Assembly: GCF_005239225.2 (NCBI RefSeq)
Contig: NC_133297.1
Location: 17,782,147-17,846,146 of the forward strand
Direction: 5' to 3'
Length of the DNA stretch: 64,000 bases
Origin: Populus alba
Taxonomy: Eukaryota; Streptophyta; Magnoliopsida; Malpighiales; Salicaceae
Below the pieces are notes generated by a model. That model saw only the letters and a program-made list of their open reading frames with translations. It did no database searches and was not told where the DNA came from. The first letter of the stretch is position 1. Each line of letters opens with the position of its first letter. The translations under genes were made by a program, and so were the position numbers. Below, piece by piece: positions 48,700-58,904 of this stretch.

Positions 48700-49690
48700 A
48701 TATTTTAAAAATAAAAAAATTGTTTAGATCACAAAAAACTCAATTTATCAAGTCAATCTTAAATTCTCTTAACCCAACTTTTTATTTAGCTCAAGTTTAA
48801 AATTAACTCAAGCGAGAATTGGTCTAACATGATGTTTTTAACTTGACGAGTCTAAATACAATCAAGATAATCAATAAAAAATATAGTTTAACTTGAAAAC
48901 ATTTCAAGATGATATTTTTTTTTTTAATAAAAACATCTACATATGTAGGTTGACTTGGGTTTCTCAGCTTAACTCGCTAAACCTGTGAGCTAGATCAAGA
49001 ACTTTACTGGGTTTAACTATTTTTTACTTAATAATATGAGAACAAAAATAAACACTTGTAAAATTGAGTATAAACCAAATATATGCACAATTGTTTTAGA
49101 CTGCGATAAACTCATAGAAAATAAATCAAAACAAAATTATAAAGACCAATTCAAAATCAACAAGATATGAATTGAAAGATGAAACTTAAAAACATAGATC
49201 ATTTGACATTGTTATTAAACTAAATCCAGCAGGTCAACTTTGAAATCTTTTTACTTGACTCATTGCCTAACTTAGGTTCAAAATTAACTTGGGAGTTGCT
49301 CTTATTTGACCCAATCAACTTGACGTGTTTAAAGGCAACCAAGATAATCATTTAGAGTGTGGTTTGACTTTAAAAAAAAATTCAAGATTATATTTTTTAT
49401 ATATATTGAAACAACAATATATTGTATCGACTTATGTTTTGCGGTTTAACTCTCCAACCATATAATCCGGATCATTAACTCCATCGATTTTTAAATCTTT
49501 ATTCTTAAAAATTATTTTTTATTTAATAATATGATAACAAAAATAGACGTTTACAAAATTAAATATCAAATAAATATCAAGATGTTTGTTTAAAATTATG
49601 ATAATTTCATAAAAGATAAACCAAAACAAATTATGATAACCAATTCAAAATCAATAAAATATTAAATGATAAGATTAAAAAAAAAAAAAA
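48700..49690. repeat. Two tandem copies of a repeat of about 500 bp
   Basis: About 48720-49200 and 49220-49680 share, in order: aactcaa..aagtcaa, taaaattaactyrrgc, accaagataatcaa, ttcaagatnatatttttt, gttgacttgggttt-like, tacttaataatatgagaacaaaaat, aattcaaaatcaa and gatgaaactt. Divergence is high. It is a member of the same broad repeat vocabulary as 1-1110. Confidence 0.65.
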
Positions 49691-50340
49691 AACATTCCAT
49701 TGGAAGAAGAAAAATTTGATGATATATTTAAAAAAAGAAAAAGGAAAAAAATGGTCCATGAATAGTGAAGAAGGTAGGGAAAAACCCAACTTTTTTTTTA
49801 ATATATTAGTTAATTTCTAATTGTATTGAAAATTTTATATGATACAATTTGGTCCAAAAAATAAAATTAAAAGAGAAAAACGGACCAATTTGTTAAAAAA
49901 AATAATAAAAAAAAAGAAGAAAAAAAAGTACCAAATCAAAAGGAGAAAACAATCCAAGTACTAATCTAAATAAATAAATAAATCAAGTCTTTTAGCATGT
50001 CTAGATAATACTTTCCTTGTTCCTCCTTGAGATTTAAGAGGGTTTGGGTCGATGAAAGAATTTTTCTCCATCAAGTTTGTTGGTTTTCTATTGATAAAAA
50101 GATTTATTTATCTAAATAACTAAATAAACATGAATTTTTCCTTGTTTGTTTTGGGATTACAATATCACATTTAATAGTTAATATAAAAATAAATATTGAA
50201 TTTTATCATAAAGTATTGCATATATAAATATAAATAATTAAATAAAAAATTAATTGCTTAAGAAATAAATTTGATTAAAAAGCCAATATATATAATGGAG
50301 TTTAAATTTCTTGGCTTCCTTTCTTATTTGTAATTTTTTT
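49691..50340. other. AT-rich spacer, nothing recognised
   Basis: Poly-A runs and short repeats only. Confidence 0.5.
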
Positions 50341-50765
50341 TAAAGTGTTTTTCATACCCACTCATATGGGTGGATAACCACCAGAATGATTAATTTTGCC
50401 TTAAGGAATTAACACTTTTTTTTTTTAATGATATATATGCAAATTGACACTAAAAAACAAAATTGTTAAAATCATGATTTTGACATGATTAATTTTAATG
50501 ACATGATTAATTTTTCCCTAATATTAACATCTTTTTTGTTAATTATTTGCAAATAACACTTACAAACAAGGTTGTTAAAATCATGATTTTTAACATGATT
50601 TTGGCGTGATTTTGCCATAACGTGCTTTTCATGCCCGCTCATATGGGTGGATAACCAACATGATGATTAATTTTTCCCTGAGGTATTAACACTTTTTTTT
50701 TTAATGATCTGCAAATTGACACTCACAAATAAGGTTGTTAAAATCACAATTTTGACACGGCACGA
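50341..50765. repeat. Local direct repeats around a catatgggtggataacca phrase
   Basis: 50345-50485 and 50620-50760 share cactcatatgggtggataacca, gatgattaatttt, attaacacttttttttttaatgat, gcaaattgacactna and aaggttgttaaaatca. A third partial copy lacking the catatggg part lies at about 50495-50600. Confidence 0.75.
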
Positions 50766-50888
50766 GAAATGCAATACAAACTCGAATCGTAAAAATAGAT
50801 TGTAAAATCGTAAGGAATTTTAAAATACATTAACAAAAACTTCATGCTTCAAATAAAAATTCATACATAGTTCAAAAATTTTTTTTTT

Positions 50889-51800
50889 CTTTGATAAAAT
50901 GTTAGAATTATATAGATTAAAAAGTCAAACTATTTGAAAAACCAATAAAGCTAATATACATTTGTACAAAACAAGCCAGAGGAACAGGCTCCCAACAAGA
51001 ACAAAGAAAAAAACAACCTAAAGAAACAATCCTTCAATTATTTTAGGAACTCAAAACAGGGCCATGGATAACAGAAGGAAACACAAGCCAACTACACAAA
51101 CCATCAGCACATAAATGCTTAAGTGCAATTACACAAAATGCCAGCAGCCATAAACCAGAGACCATAAACCGACAAAGAAAAAGCAGGCAGGCCCAGCAGC
51201 AAAATGAGTCACGTGAAGCCAATATGCATGAACCATGCATTAATGTAGCGGCAATTCATAACGAGAAAGCCATAAACAAAGAACACAGGGGGGAAGGGCC
51301 CCTACTGCAAGCAACGTGCACGTCCAAGATATCACCATGCATGGCCAAGACTGCACCATGAACAGACTAACCAGAAGGCAAACAATAAGCATGAGAAAGA
51401 CTAGCCATGAAGGACCGAGTAAGAATCATACAGAGGGCATCAACAACCAGCAGCGGCCAAACCAGCAGAAGACAAGCCTAAGAAATAACACCTGCTACAC
51501 GTCCAAGATGATCACCCTATGGCAAAGTCAGCATCCTTCTGCCAAAACGAAACCAAGATTGTATCTTATCCCACAAACTACCCGTCCAATTCCATGGGAT
51601 TCTTCCTCACACATATCCATCTTATGCTTCTTTATGAGGCTAACAACCTCATGCTGCTTGTGTGAGGGGATCTACTCGGATTAAGCATTCCCCCGATATT
51701 CCAGCTGAAATTGATCATCTATTTGCAGGGAAGGGGAAATCTTTCCACTACGACCACGGCTGCTTCTGCTTGTTTTGCGAGTTCGAACTCTACTCTGGTT
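50889..51800 (-). mobile_element. 3' part of an antisense LINE (LINE 3)
   Basis: On the - strand the 3' end reads ...aattctaacattttatcaaag, the family tail seen at 8800 and 16780, and the GGGAGCCTGTTCC motif is present near 50970. At 51480-51720 the - strand shows an ORF1 tail followed by an endonuclease start (INFSWNIGG, then KQHEVVSLIKKHKMDMC after a frameshift). The rest of ORF2 is deleted into the 3' UTR. Its ORF1 knuckle part appears beyond the CACTA element at 63792-64000, so this LINE was split by that insertion. Confidence 0.7.
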
Positions 51801-52250
51801 ACCGACATCTTCATCGACGAAAAACGTCCGTCGGCTTTCTTTCTGTCGACTTTCTTTTCATCGATAATTCCACATTCCGTCGCTATATCGGTCGGAAACA
51901 CAAAAAAACATTTGCCAATGATTTTACAGATGGAATTTGCGGGAAAAAAAAGTTTATCACTTGAAATATACCGACGAATTTTATTCCGTCGATGATATCG
52001 TGATTTACCGACGACCACTTACCATTGGTAAATTTTTCACTGAGTGTTTGAAATACCAATCAAATATATATGTCTGTACATTCGTTGGTAATTGTGGAAG
52101 CTACTGTCAAATGCCAACGGATTCATTCCGTCGATAAAGTTGTCGGTGAGTGTATGAAATACCAACCGAATCTATTCGTCTATAAATTCATCGGTGAATG
52201 TGGCATCAAATGCAGACGGATTCGTTCCGTCGGTAAAACCCTTTATAATA
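51801..52250. repeat. Left subterminal repeats of the CACTA element
   Basis: Multiple copies of ccgacga / tcgtcggta / ccgtcgataa words, with units of the type gtcggtgagtgtatgaaataccaacc (near 52030, 52140 and 52185). Such arrays bind TnpA-type proteins in En/Spm elements. Confidence 0.75.
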
Positions 52251-52984
52251 GCTTTTTCTAAATTTGTTTTATAAAAATTATTTAGAATAAATAATAATAA
52301 ATTAATTGTAATAAAAACCAATTATGCAAATAAAATTTGTATTAAACATCAAAAACAAAAAATCAAAGTTAAATAATATTCATTACAAACTGAACGTGTT
52401 TCAAAAAAAATATTAAATGAAATTTTAAAGGTAAATAATGTTTATTACAAATTAATATAAAGGTGGAGCTGAAGGAGGAGGAGTAGGAGGCTGGTGGTTA
52501 TACGGCCAAAAAGGATTAGGCGCACATGTTCCACTATGTGATGCCATGTTCATGATCATTTCACGAAGTTATTCATAAGCTGCTTTTTGTTGTTCAAACT
52601 CCGCTCATTGTTGTGGTTGAGACGCTTTGAGTTGTGTGTACTCCGTTGATAGGTGGTTGTATTTTTCGGTGAGCTAGGCCGTGTGTTGTTGCAAGGCCAC
52701 GAACTCCTTCAATTGGGAGCTCCCAACAATTGAAACACTACGGGCCGACCGCAAGTTGTCAGCCGTAGTGTTGGAGAGCCCGTAAACCTGATTTTTATCA
52801 GGTCCACCTAACGATCCAACCTCCATCTACAAATCCGAATCGAATTTTGGATGGGTCAAAGTATCGTCCCCGTATCTCTCCCTCAATTGATTATTATAGG
52901 TCTCCTGAAAATAAGAAAAGTTATCATCATATTCAATTCAATAAACATAATAACTTACAAGATAAAATGGTTGAACAAACATAC

Positions 52985-54610
52985 TGACACGACCAAAAGA
53001 TTGATGTCTTCTCCCAAGTGTAGGAGTGTCGAAGTAATAAATAACCCGGCTACACCAGAGTCGAACCACATGAAGGTTAATTGTATAAATTATAGATAAC
53101 AATAATATAACAATAACAATAACAATAGTAATAGTAATAGTAATAGTAATAGTAATAGTAATAATAATAATAATAATAAAGAAGAAGAAGAAGTTGATGA
53201 GAACTTTGAGATGTAAGATTAATATAAGGATTAAACAATTATAAAAACAAATGTTAAGGTTAGAGGATCTATTAATGGTATTTCAAACAAGTATAGTATA
53301 AACTCTTCTTACTCAACTGGAAACCACATACAAAGGAGGTTCCAATCAGATGATTTGTCATTAATAGCTCATTATAAATTATTAACATGATCATATTAAT
53401 TATCTTATTTACGTAACATCAAACTTTTAAATATTGCTAGGAATTCATTATGCTAACTTATGTTAACAACAAATCAAGTTCCTTTCATAGCACAGGTGTA
53501 GGTAATACCATACGGTTGGGCTATGAGAGTGCCAAGCATTTGTTATACCAAGTGTTATAAAACACAAATCTAGATTAACAAGCAAGGTATTAAGAATTAG
53601 TAAGATAAAAAGATAAGACATGTTAATATTAAACATTAAGGTCTATGTTAAGTTTACACCATACTTATTCTTACACCATTAGTGTAACCTTTTCACCTTG
53701 ACATAATAAACTTAACTAAACATAATGAAGAATAGAAACATAAATAAACAAAACAAGAATATAAATAAGATACAAGTTAACTAAGTAAAGGAAAGGAAAT
53801 GAAAAGCATAAACAAGATATTAATGAAAGCAAAACTTAAGAATTACAAAAAAAATAAAAATAAAGAGAGAGATCAAGAACAAGTTCTTGATCTGAAAAAC
53901 CAAGCCCTAAATGCATGGCAAATGCCTCCTTTTATAGGCCAAAATTTGGAACTATTGATTTGATGACTAATTGTTGAGTGGGTGGCCAACTCTTGACTTG
54001 GTGAAAATCCTTATCTTTTTATCTGAATAAAACATCATTGCTAGCATTAGAACTTGATCCACCTATACTATGAAAGTTATAGGAAATTGTCTTAGCTTTC
54101 CAGGAAAAAAAATTGAGGTTATTTGGACTTTTAGAACTCGAGATATGGGCTAAACAATGAATAGTGTCTGGGTTGTATGACAGATTCGGACTTCTCCACT
54201 GTTGCTATAATTTGAACTTGAAAACGGCCTTTTTAAATTTTGGACTCCACATGAAAGTTGTAGGCCTATATCTTACCAAATCTATGTAAAAAATTGAGAT
54301 TATTTGGACATCTAGAACTCGAGATACGACCCAATTACCGAAAAGTGTTCTAGTTTGGACTGCACCAACATCTCTTTTCTAAGTTTGGCCCTCTCTTTGT
54401 CCTTTCAATTTCAATACTTAAACTCATCAATCAATCATTTCATTTATGTGATAGGCCTACATTTAAGATGAACATTTACCATAAATTAAATGAATCTTAT
54501 ATTATTAGGTATGTTATTGTAAAACATGCTTTAGTTAAAGAGTTATTGATACTTCAAGTGCAAAATGATGATATAAAAACTTGATAAAATGCACTTTTAA
54601 GTACTAATCA
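52985..54610 (-). repeat. 3' LTR of element E (1.63 kb)
   Basis: Starts tgacacgaccaaaag and ends agtactaatca. It is closest to solo LTR A by shared words (ttgatgtcttctcccaagtg, cataccatacggttgggctatg-like block), whereas LTRs B and C share ttgatgtcttatcc. This suggests at least two subfamilies. A long AGTAAT-type microsatellite is at 53098-53195. Confidence 0.9.
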
Positions 54611-55780
54611 CATCTCCTAACCAGCTTATTACTAGTCCCTAGTAATTAAAGCCTTAAAATAGAAAAATAATTTGCAAATTCCACAAAACAAGGCATTCAT
54701 CATAAAAATTTTATTAATCTATCCAGATAAACAAACTCTCATCAAATTCATATATCTACTCAATACCTCTTAAACAAGATATTAATAAACCTTTCTTTTG
54801 TGCTCAAAATATCAACATATAGTTATGGGCTTTACTTGGAAGGAAACAAATTTTTGTTCTAATGTTTAAGGTTAACTTCCTTGGGTTGAGATTATTATTT
54901 TTTTTTAATATATAAATACAACTTAAGAGATAATGCATTTTTAACCCATGTAACGAGCTTTCAACTAATGACTCCTAAACCAGTTGGTCTTAGGGCATTA
55001 GGTGTTGAGACACCCCTATGAGCTTAATAACTCGAGTTGCAGATACTGATACATAGATAGTGCAATGTTTGATTCCCTTAAGCTTTTCTCCTCAACCCAT
55101 GTAACAAGCGTTGGGCCAATAGCTCCCAAGTCAATTGACTTTAGGGTATTAAGTGTTAAAACACCCCTTCGAGCTTAATTGCTTAGGTTAGGGAGGCTAC
55201 GAAACCAAACTTATCCATGTTTTTAATATCATTATAATTTTTTTTTCTTTTTGAAAAGCATATTATATACTATCAATTTCCCTTAGTTGTTACCTTTAAC
55301 AAAAGAACATAAATAGTGTAATGATCCAATGTGCAACCCACAATCATATGTTAAAGTGTGTTTGTGAAAATGATGTTTAAGAATACTTGTTAAATGATCA
55401 TATGAGCATAATCAAGTGATAACAATACCAGAGTTTGTAAACCTGAATATTTCAAGAAGTATTCTGATAGACCTTATTAAGAATGTTTACTAAGATGCGT
55501 CTTAATAGTCACTTTAACAAAAGAACTCCTTTTACTCTGTCATCCTAGTAACAATAGTTTTGCAAATAGTTTATGAAATAGAAAACACAATTTTTTTTTA
55601 ATATATCAACTACTACCCTTTCCACCCAACCAAAATGAGACATTGTCCTCATGTTTTAAGGTAGAAACATAGAGTATAGAAGACATCACCTGAAATAGCG
55701 AACACTAACAAACCTAAAACATACTTAAACAAATTAAGAAAAAACAAAACACAATAATAAAATCAAAAGACACAAATTTT
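54611..55780. other. Non-coding region between LOG and the 3' LTR of element E
   Basis: Matches 13893-14640, 16809-17008 and the right hairpin arm of element I in order. It lacks LINE 2 and has only one arm of the inverted duplication, so it preserves the ancestral arrangement. Confidence 0.7.
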
Positions 55781-56410
55781 TTACAAACGCAGGCTCAAAT
55801 CCAATCTAATCTTTTTACGGCTTTCCTTAGTTGACCAATTTATACGACTCATGGAAGGATCAATTACAAGGATGAAAGATTGTAGTTGATCAATCAATTG
55901 TTCAGTAGTAGGAGCAGAGATTATGATTTTTCGTGCCAAAAATGTTAGAAATTGTTGTTCCACAGCATGATCAAGAAAAGACAACAACTTATCATAAAAA
56001 CCATTAACATTTAACAGACCTATGGGTTTATGGTGAATGTACAGTTGGGCCCAAGAGGAAATATGAAAGATCTCTTCCAATGTGCCTAGACCATTTGGTA
56101 AGGTAATGAAGGCATCAACATGGTTAAACATTGCATTCAGTCGATCAGACATTGTGGGGACCTTTAATTCCTCTCCAATTATTTTTCCAACGATGTCCCC
56201 TTGTGCTAAAGCTTTGGGGACAACCCCCAAAACTTGACTACCTCCTAAAAATACAGCTTTTGACACTCCCTGCATTAACTCAAGGTTGCCTCCTCCATAC
56301 ACTAAATAAATCTTTCGCTCAACTAGCACCTGTCCAAGATGATTTGCTGATTTTAAAAACTCCTTTTCTTTCCTAGGACTGGATCCACCGAAAACACAAA
56401 TATTGTTTAT
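55781..56410 (-). CDS. LOG: Retrotransposon-borne LOG (cytokinin riboside monophosphate phosphoribohydrolase), open frame
   Basis: An uninterrupted minus-strand frame of 209 codons, the normal LOG length (about 210-220 aa). Order: ICVFGGSSPRKEKEFLKSAN; KIYLVYGGGNLELM (GGG loop); [85 protein letters not shown]; and a basic C-terminus. LOG enzymes hydrolyse cytokinin riboside 5'-monophosphates to active cytokinin plus ribose phosphate; PGGxGTxxE is the signature. Here its second residue is Asn (PNGLGTLEE) and the usual CGSS reads GGSS, both possible losses. The codon where Met is expected (56408-56410) is ATA; a GTG lies at 56327-56329. No introns are present although plant LOG genes are usually split, so the source was probably an RNA copy. 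It sits between the 5' LTR piece and the 3' LTR in the sense of the element. Confidence 0.85.
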   Translation of the reverse strand: MNNICVFGGSSPRKEKEFLKSANHLGQVLVERKIYLVYGGGNLELMQGVSKAVFLGGSQVLGVVPKALAQGDIVGKIIGEELKVPTMSDRLNAMFNHVDAFITLPNGLGTLEEIFHISSWAQLYIHHKPIGLLNVNGFYDKLLSFLDHAVEQQFLTFLARKIIISAPTTEQLIDQLQSFILVIDPSMSRINWSTKESRKKIRLDLSLRL

Positions 56411-56509
56411 GTGATGACTTCTATATATGTTGAATGTATGGGTTGAGTAGAAATGAAAGGAAGGAAGAGAAGAATTTATAGATGAGAAATTAAAAATGCA
56501 ATCATACCA

Positions 56510-56521
56510 CCTATATATAGG
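56510..56521 (-). promoter_or_regulatory. TATA-like box upstream of the LOG frame
   Basis: The palindrome cctatatatagg lies about 100 bases before the LOG start. It is followed on the - strand by a CT-rich leader (ttcttctcttccttccttt) and preceded by (GA)n and (AAAT)n tracts at 56529-56570. This resembles a host core promoter and 5' UTR captured with the gene. Confidence 0.45.
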
Positions 56522-56636
56522 CCAGTTGTACTCTCTCTCTCTCTCTCTATTTATTTATTTATTTATTTTGAAAAAGTATTGTTATGTATAGGTAGTTGTA
56601 ATTGTGGCTCACATCTTTCCTTGGTTTTACGTCCAA

Positions 56637-56708
56637 GGAGTTATTAATACTTCAAGTGCAAAATGATGATATAAAACCTTGATATAATACAGTTTTAAGT
56701 ACTAATCA
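56637..56708 (-). repeat. 72-bp remnant of the 5' LTR of element E
   Basis: Matches the first 72 bases (minus sense) of the family LTR, TGATTAGTACTT... to ...AATAACTC, then jumps to LOG upstream sequence. Its outer end abuts the catac duplication. Confidence 0.85.
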
Positions 56709-57898
56709 CATACCATGAAATGTTAAGCACGACTGTCAATGAATTGTTGTGCCCCCTTTTGGCGGTCTTGACTCCGCACGTGGGTCTCCACAAACAACTC
56801 CATTGGGCTCGGCTCACGTCCAAGAGATGTAGCCTATAATGAAAAAAGATTTATTAACAACAAATTAATTTAACGATATATTTCATTCAAATTAATCTTA
56901 CCATTCGTTTCACATGTGCATCAAATGGAATGGAGCCGCCGGTGTACGCTGTCACCGAGCCATGAATTGGCTGATTCTGATTGCCAGCACTGGACTGTGA
57001 GCGTCGTGTGAACCACTCAGACGTCACGTGCTTAAGATAGTGCGGCCATATATCTTCCAGGATGTATATCAGTTTGAAATCCCTCCAAACCGCAACATCG
57101 TTCAAGCCTTGGAAACCTCTATCTCTTGAGGGTTTGTTTTTCCCTTTTTTAGGCTTCATACCAAAAATCTCACAACCTACTTCATGCAACCAAAAATTAT
57201 ATTTCAAAACATAAATTTCTGTCTAAAAAAAATCTTGTATTGTTTTCAATGTTACCTAGTTGCCGCGTGATTTTCCCACACCCTCCTCACAACAGTGTTA
57301 TGGTCACTATCCCAGCAAAATTGGTCCTTTGTATAATAATTAATTTAAAATAAAAATAATAATTTATTTAAAATTATATTAATAATTTATTAGAAATAAG
57401 CTAAAAATTATAAATTAACACTAACCTCAAATCTGTCAAACCATGCATTGATTTGAGCCATCCATTCAGGATGCTAGATATCTGACTCCATTGAAACAAT
57501 GGAATCTCCATTGGCGATTTAAACGTCGATGATATTACTTGGGCGGCCTCAATGTTTGTGAACCTAAAAATAAATGAAATTAATGAAATAGTGATTACTT
57601 CATAAATTATGTTAGAATGTTTTTTTTTTAAAAAAATAAAACCTTAACAAACTTACATTGAAAGGTTGTCCTTCCACTGTGCCTCGTATTTGCGGGTAAA
57701 TTAATTCTGCTGCGAAGGCACGCAACCTCTGCACTGTGAACTAGCGTTGGAAGAGGCAGCATCAGATGACGGCACAGGTGCTGTAGGTGCCTCTTCTTGA
57801 GAGGCACCTAAGGAAATTTCATCCTTATTGCTAGACGAACTAGCTGCGACAATACATGCGCAACCAACTCTAGATTTCAATCTACAAGTTTTATACAA

Positions 57899-58904
57899 AT
57901 AATTATATAATTAAATTCAAATGTTAAAAAAAAAATAGACAGCACCTCCTCTATACTGGATACTACCCAAATCCACAAAAATGCACATATTAACAAAAGC
58001 AACAACCAATTAACCCAATATATACTAATTATTCCAACATATTCAATTACTAATCCTAAGGTAAATTCAACATGAAGAATTATAATTCAACAAATTATTC
58101 AATAATTATATCAATACAACAATAAAATATATTCGATAAATTTTTAAAAAAACTCTAGATTAACAATTAAAATAAATGGAAAAAAATTAAACATAAATCA
58201 TGCAATAATAGAGTAAAATTAATAATTATTCCAAAATATTCAATTACTAATTCTAAGGTAAATTCAACATTAACAACAAATATTCTATAAATTAACTAAT
58301 AATAATTATGCCAATACAACAATAAAAAATATTCAATAAATTCAAAAAAAAAAAAACTATAGACTTTAGGAATAAAATATGATTACCTTAATAATGTGTT
58401 GAATTCAAGACTTTATCTACATTACAAAAAATATACCAAAACAAAAAACATAACAAAAATAAATATAGCTAAAAAAAACCCTTAAAGTAAAATGAAATAG
58501 AAGAAATACATATCGACGAACGTTAATCCATCGGTATGAGCGTTGGTAATTGTGGCATTTCATGTAATTACTTTCGAACTCTCTGTGAAATACCAACGGA
58601 CTAGAATCCGTCGATATTAATGTCGGTGAATGTGGCATTTCATGTAATTATTTCTGAACTCTCTGTGAAATGTCAACGGACGTGAATCCGTCGGTATGGA
58701 CGTCGGTAATTGTTGCATTGTACATGAACGATTGTATTTTATTACCTATTTACCTTTCTGCAAAAACTTAAATGATAAACTGTGTATCGCACAAAACAAT
58801 AATAACAGTGCTTAAATAATAAATATTTCGTGTTACAAAATATATCATCCATAATCTAAATTACATGAAAAAAAAGGGTTTTATACAGGGCTTCATTTTG
58901 ACAG
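57899..58904. repeat. Spacer between the CACTA genes with internal copies of the subterminal repeat
   Basis: 58505-58715 holds two tandem units of about 110 bp, each with ggtaattgtggcatttcatgtaatta, ctctgtgaaatrycaacgga and gaatccgtcg. These match the words at both ends of the element. The rest is AT-rich with related aattcaacat-type duplications (58040-58110 and 58225-58300). Confidence 0.7.

Larger units (their letters stand above)
52985..56708 (-). mobile_element. LOG-carrying Athila-family derivative without gag-pol (element E)
   Basis: Flanked by a perfect 5-bp duplication, catac, at 52980-52984 and 56709-56713. On the - strand: a 72-bp piece of 5' LTR (56708-56637), a TATA/CT-rich stretch, the LOG frame, a 3' non-coding region matching element I, then a complete 3' LTR (54610-52985). 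All gag, pol and most of the 5' LTR are absent through one deletion joining the LTR at about 56637 to sequence upstream of LOG. It cannot transpose on its own. It lies in the last intron of the CACTA TnpA gene, in the same orientation. Confidence 0.9.
52452..57898 (-). pseudogene. TnpA-like (Ptta/En/Spm) transposase gene, interrupted by a retrotransposon
   Basis: Minus-strand exons: about 57898-57650 (Ser-rich, then RKYEAQWKDNLSM), 57570-57430 (FTNIEAAQVISSTFKSPM), 57325-57255 (DHNTVVRRVWENHAATR), 57207-56887 (PKKGKNKPSRDRGFQGLND, GGSIPFDAHVKRM), 56833-56714 (SLGREPSPMELFVETHVR) and 52904-52452 (ETYNNQLRERYGDDTLTHP, ending PPSAPPLY). This is the plant Ptta/En/Spm transposase pattern. The last intron begins GTATG at 56713 and is occupied by the retrotransposon at 52985-56708. 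At least four stops are present (after DSRA, HTA, SQPQQ and KAAYE), each explicable by C-to-T change of CAA, CAG or CGA. The protein would bind subterminal repeats and aid excision. Confidence 0.8.

Noticed and set aside
51746..51760. cactacgaccac as the missing left CACTA terminus
   Set aside because: Only the first six bases agree with CACTACTAGAAA, the preceding three bases (ttc) do not match gga, and the surrounding sequence reads as the LINE ORF1 tail.
55781..56410. LOG as an ordinary host gene next to transposons
   Set aside because: It lies inside a unit with matching LTR ends and a 5-bp target duplication, and a second copy occupies the same position in another element.
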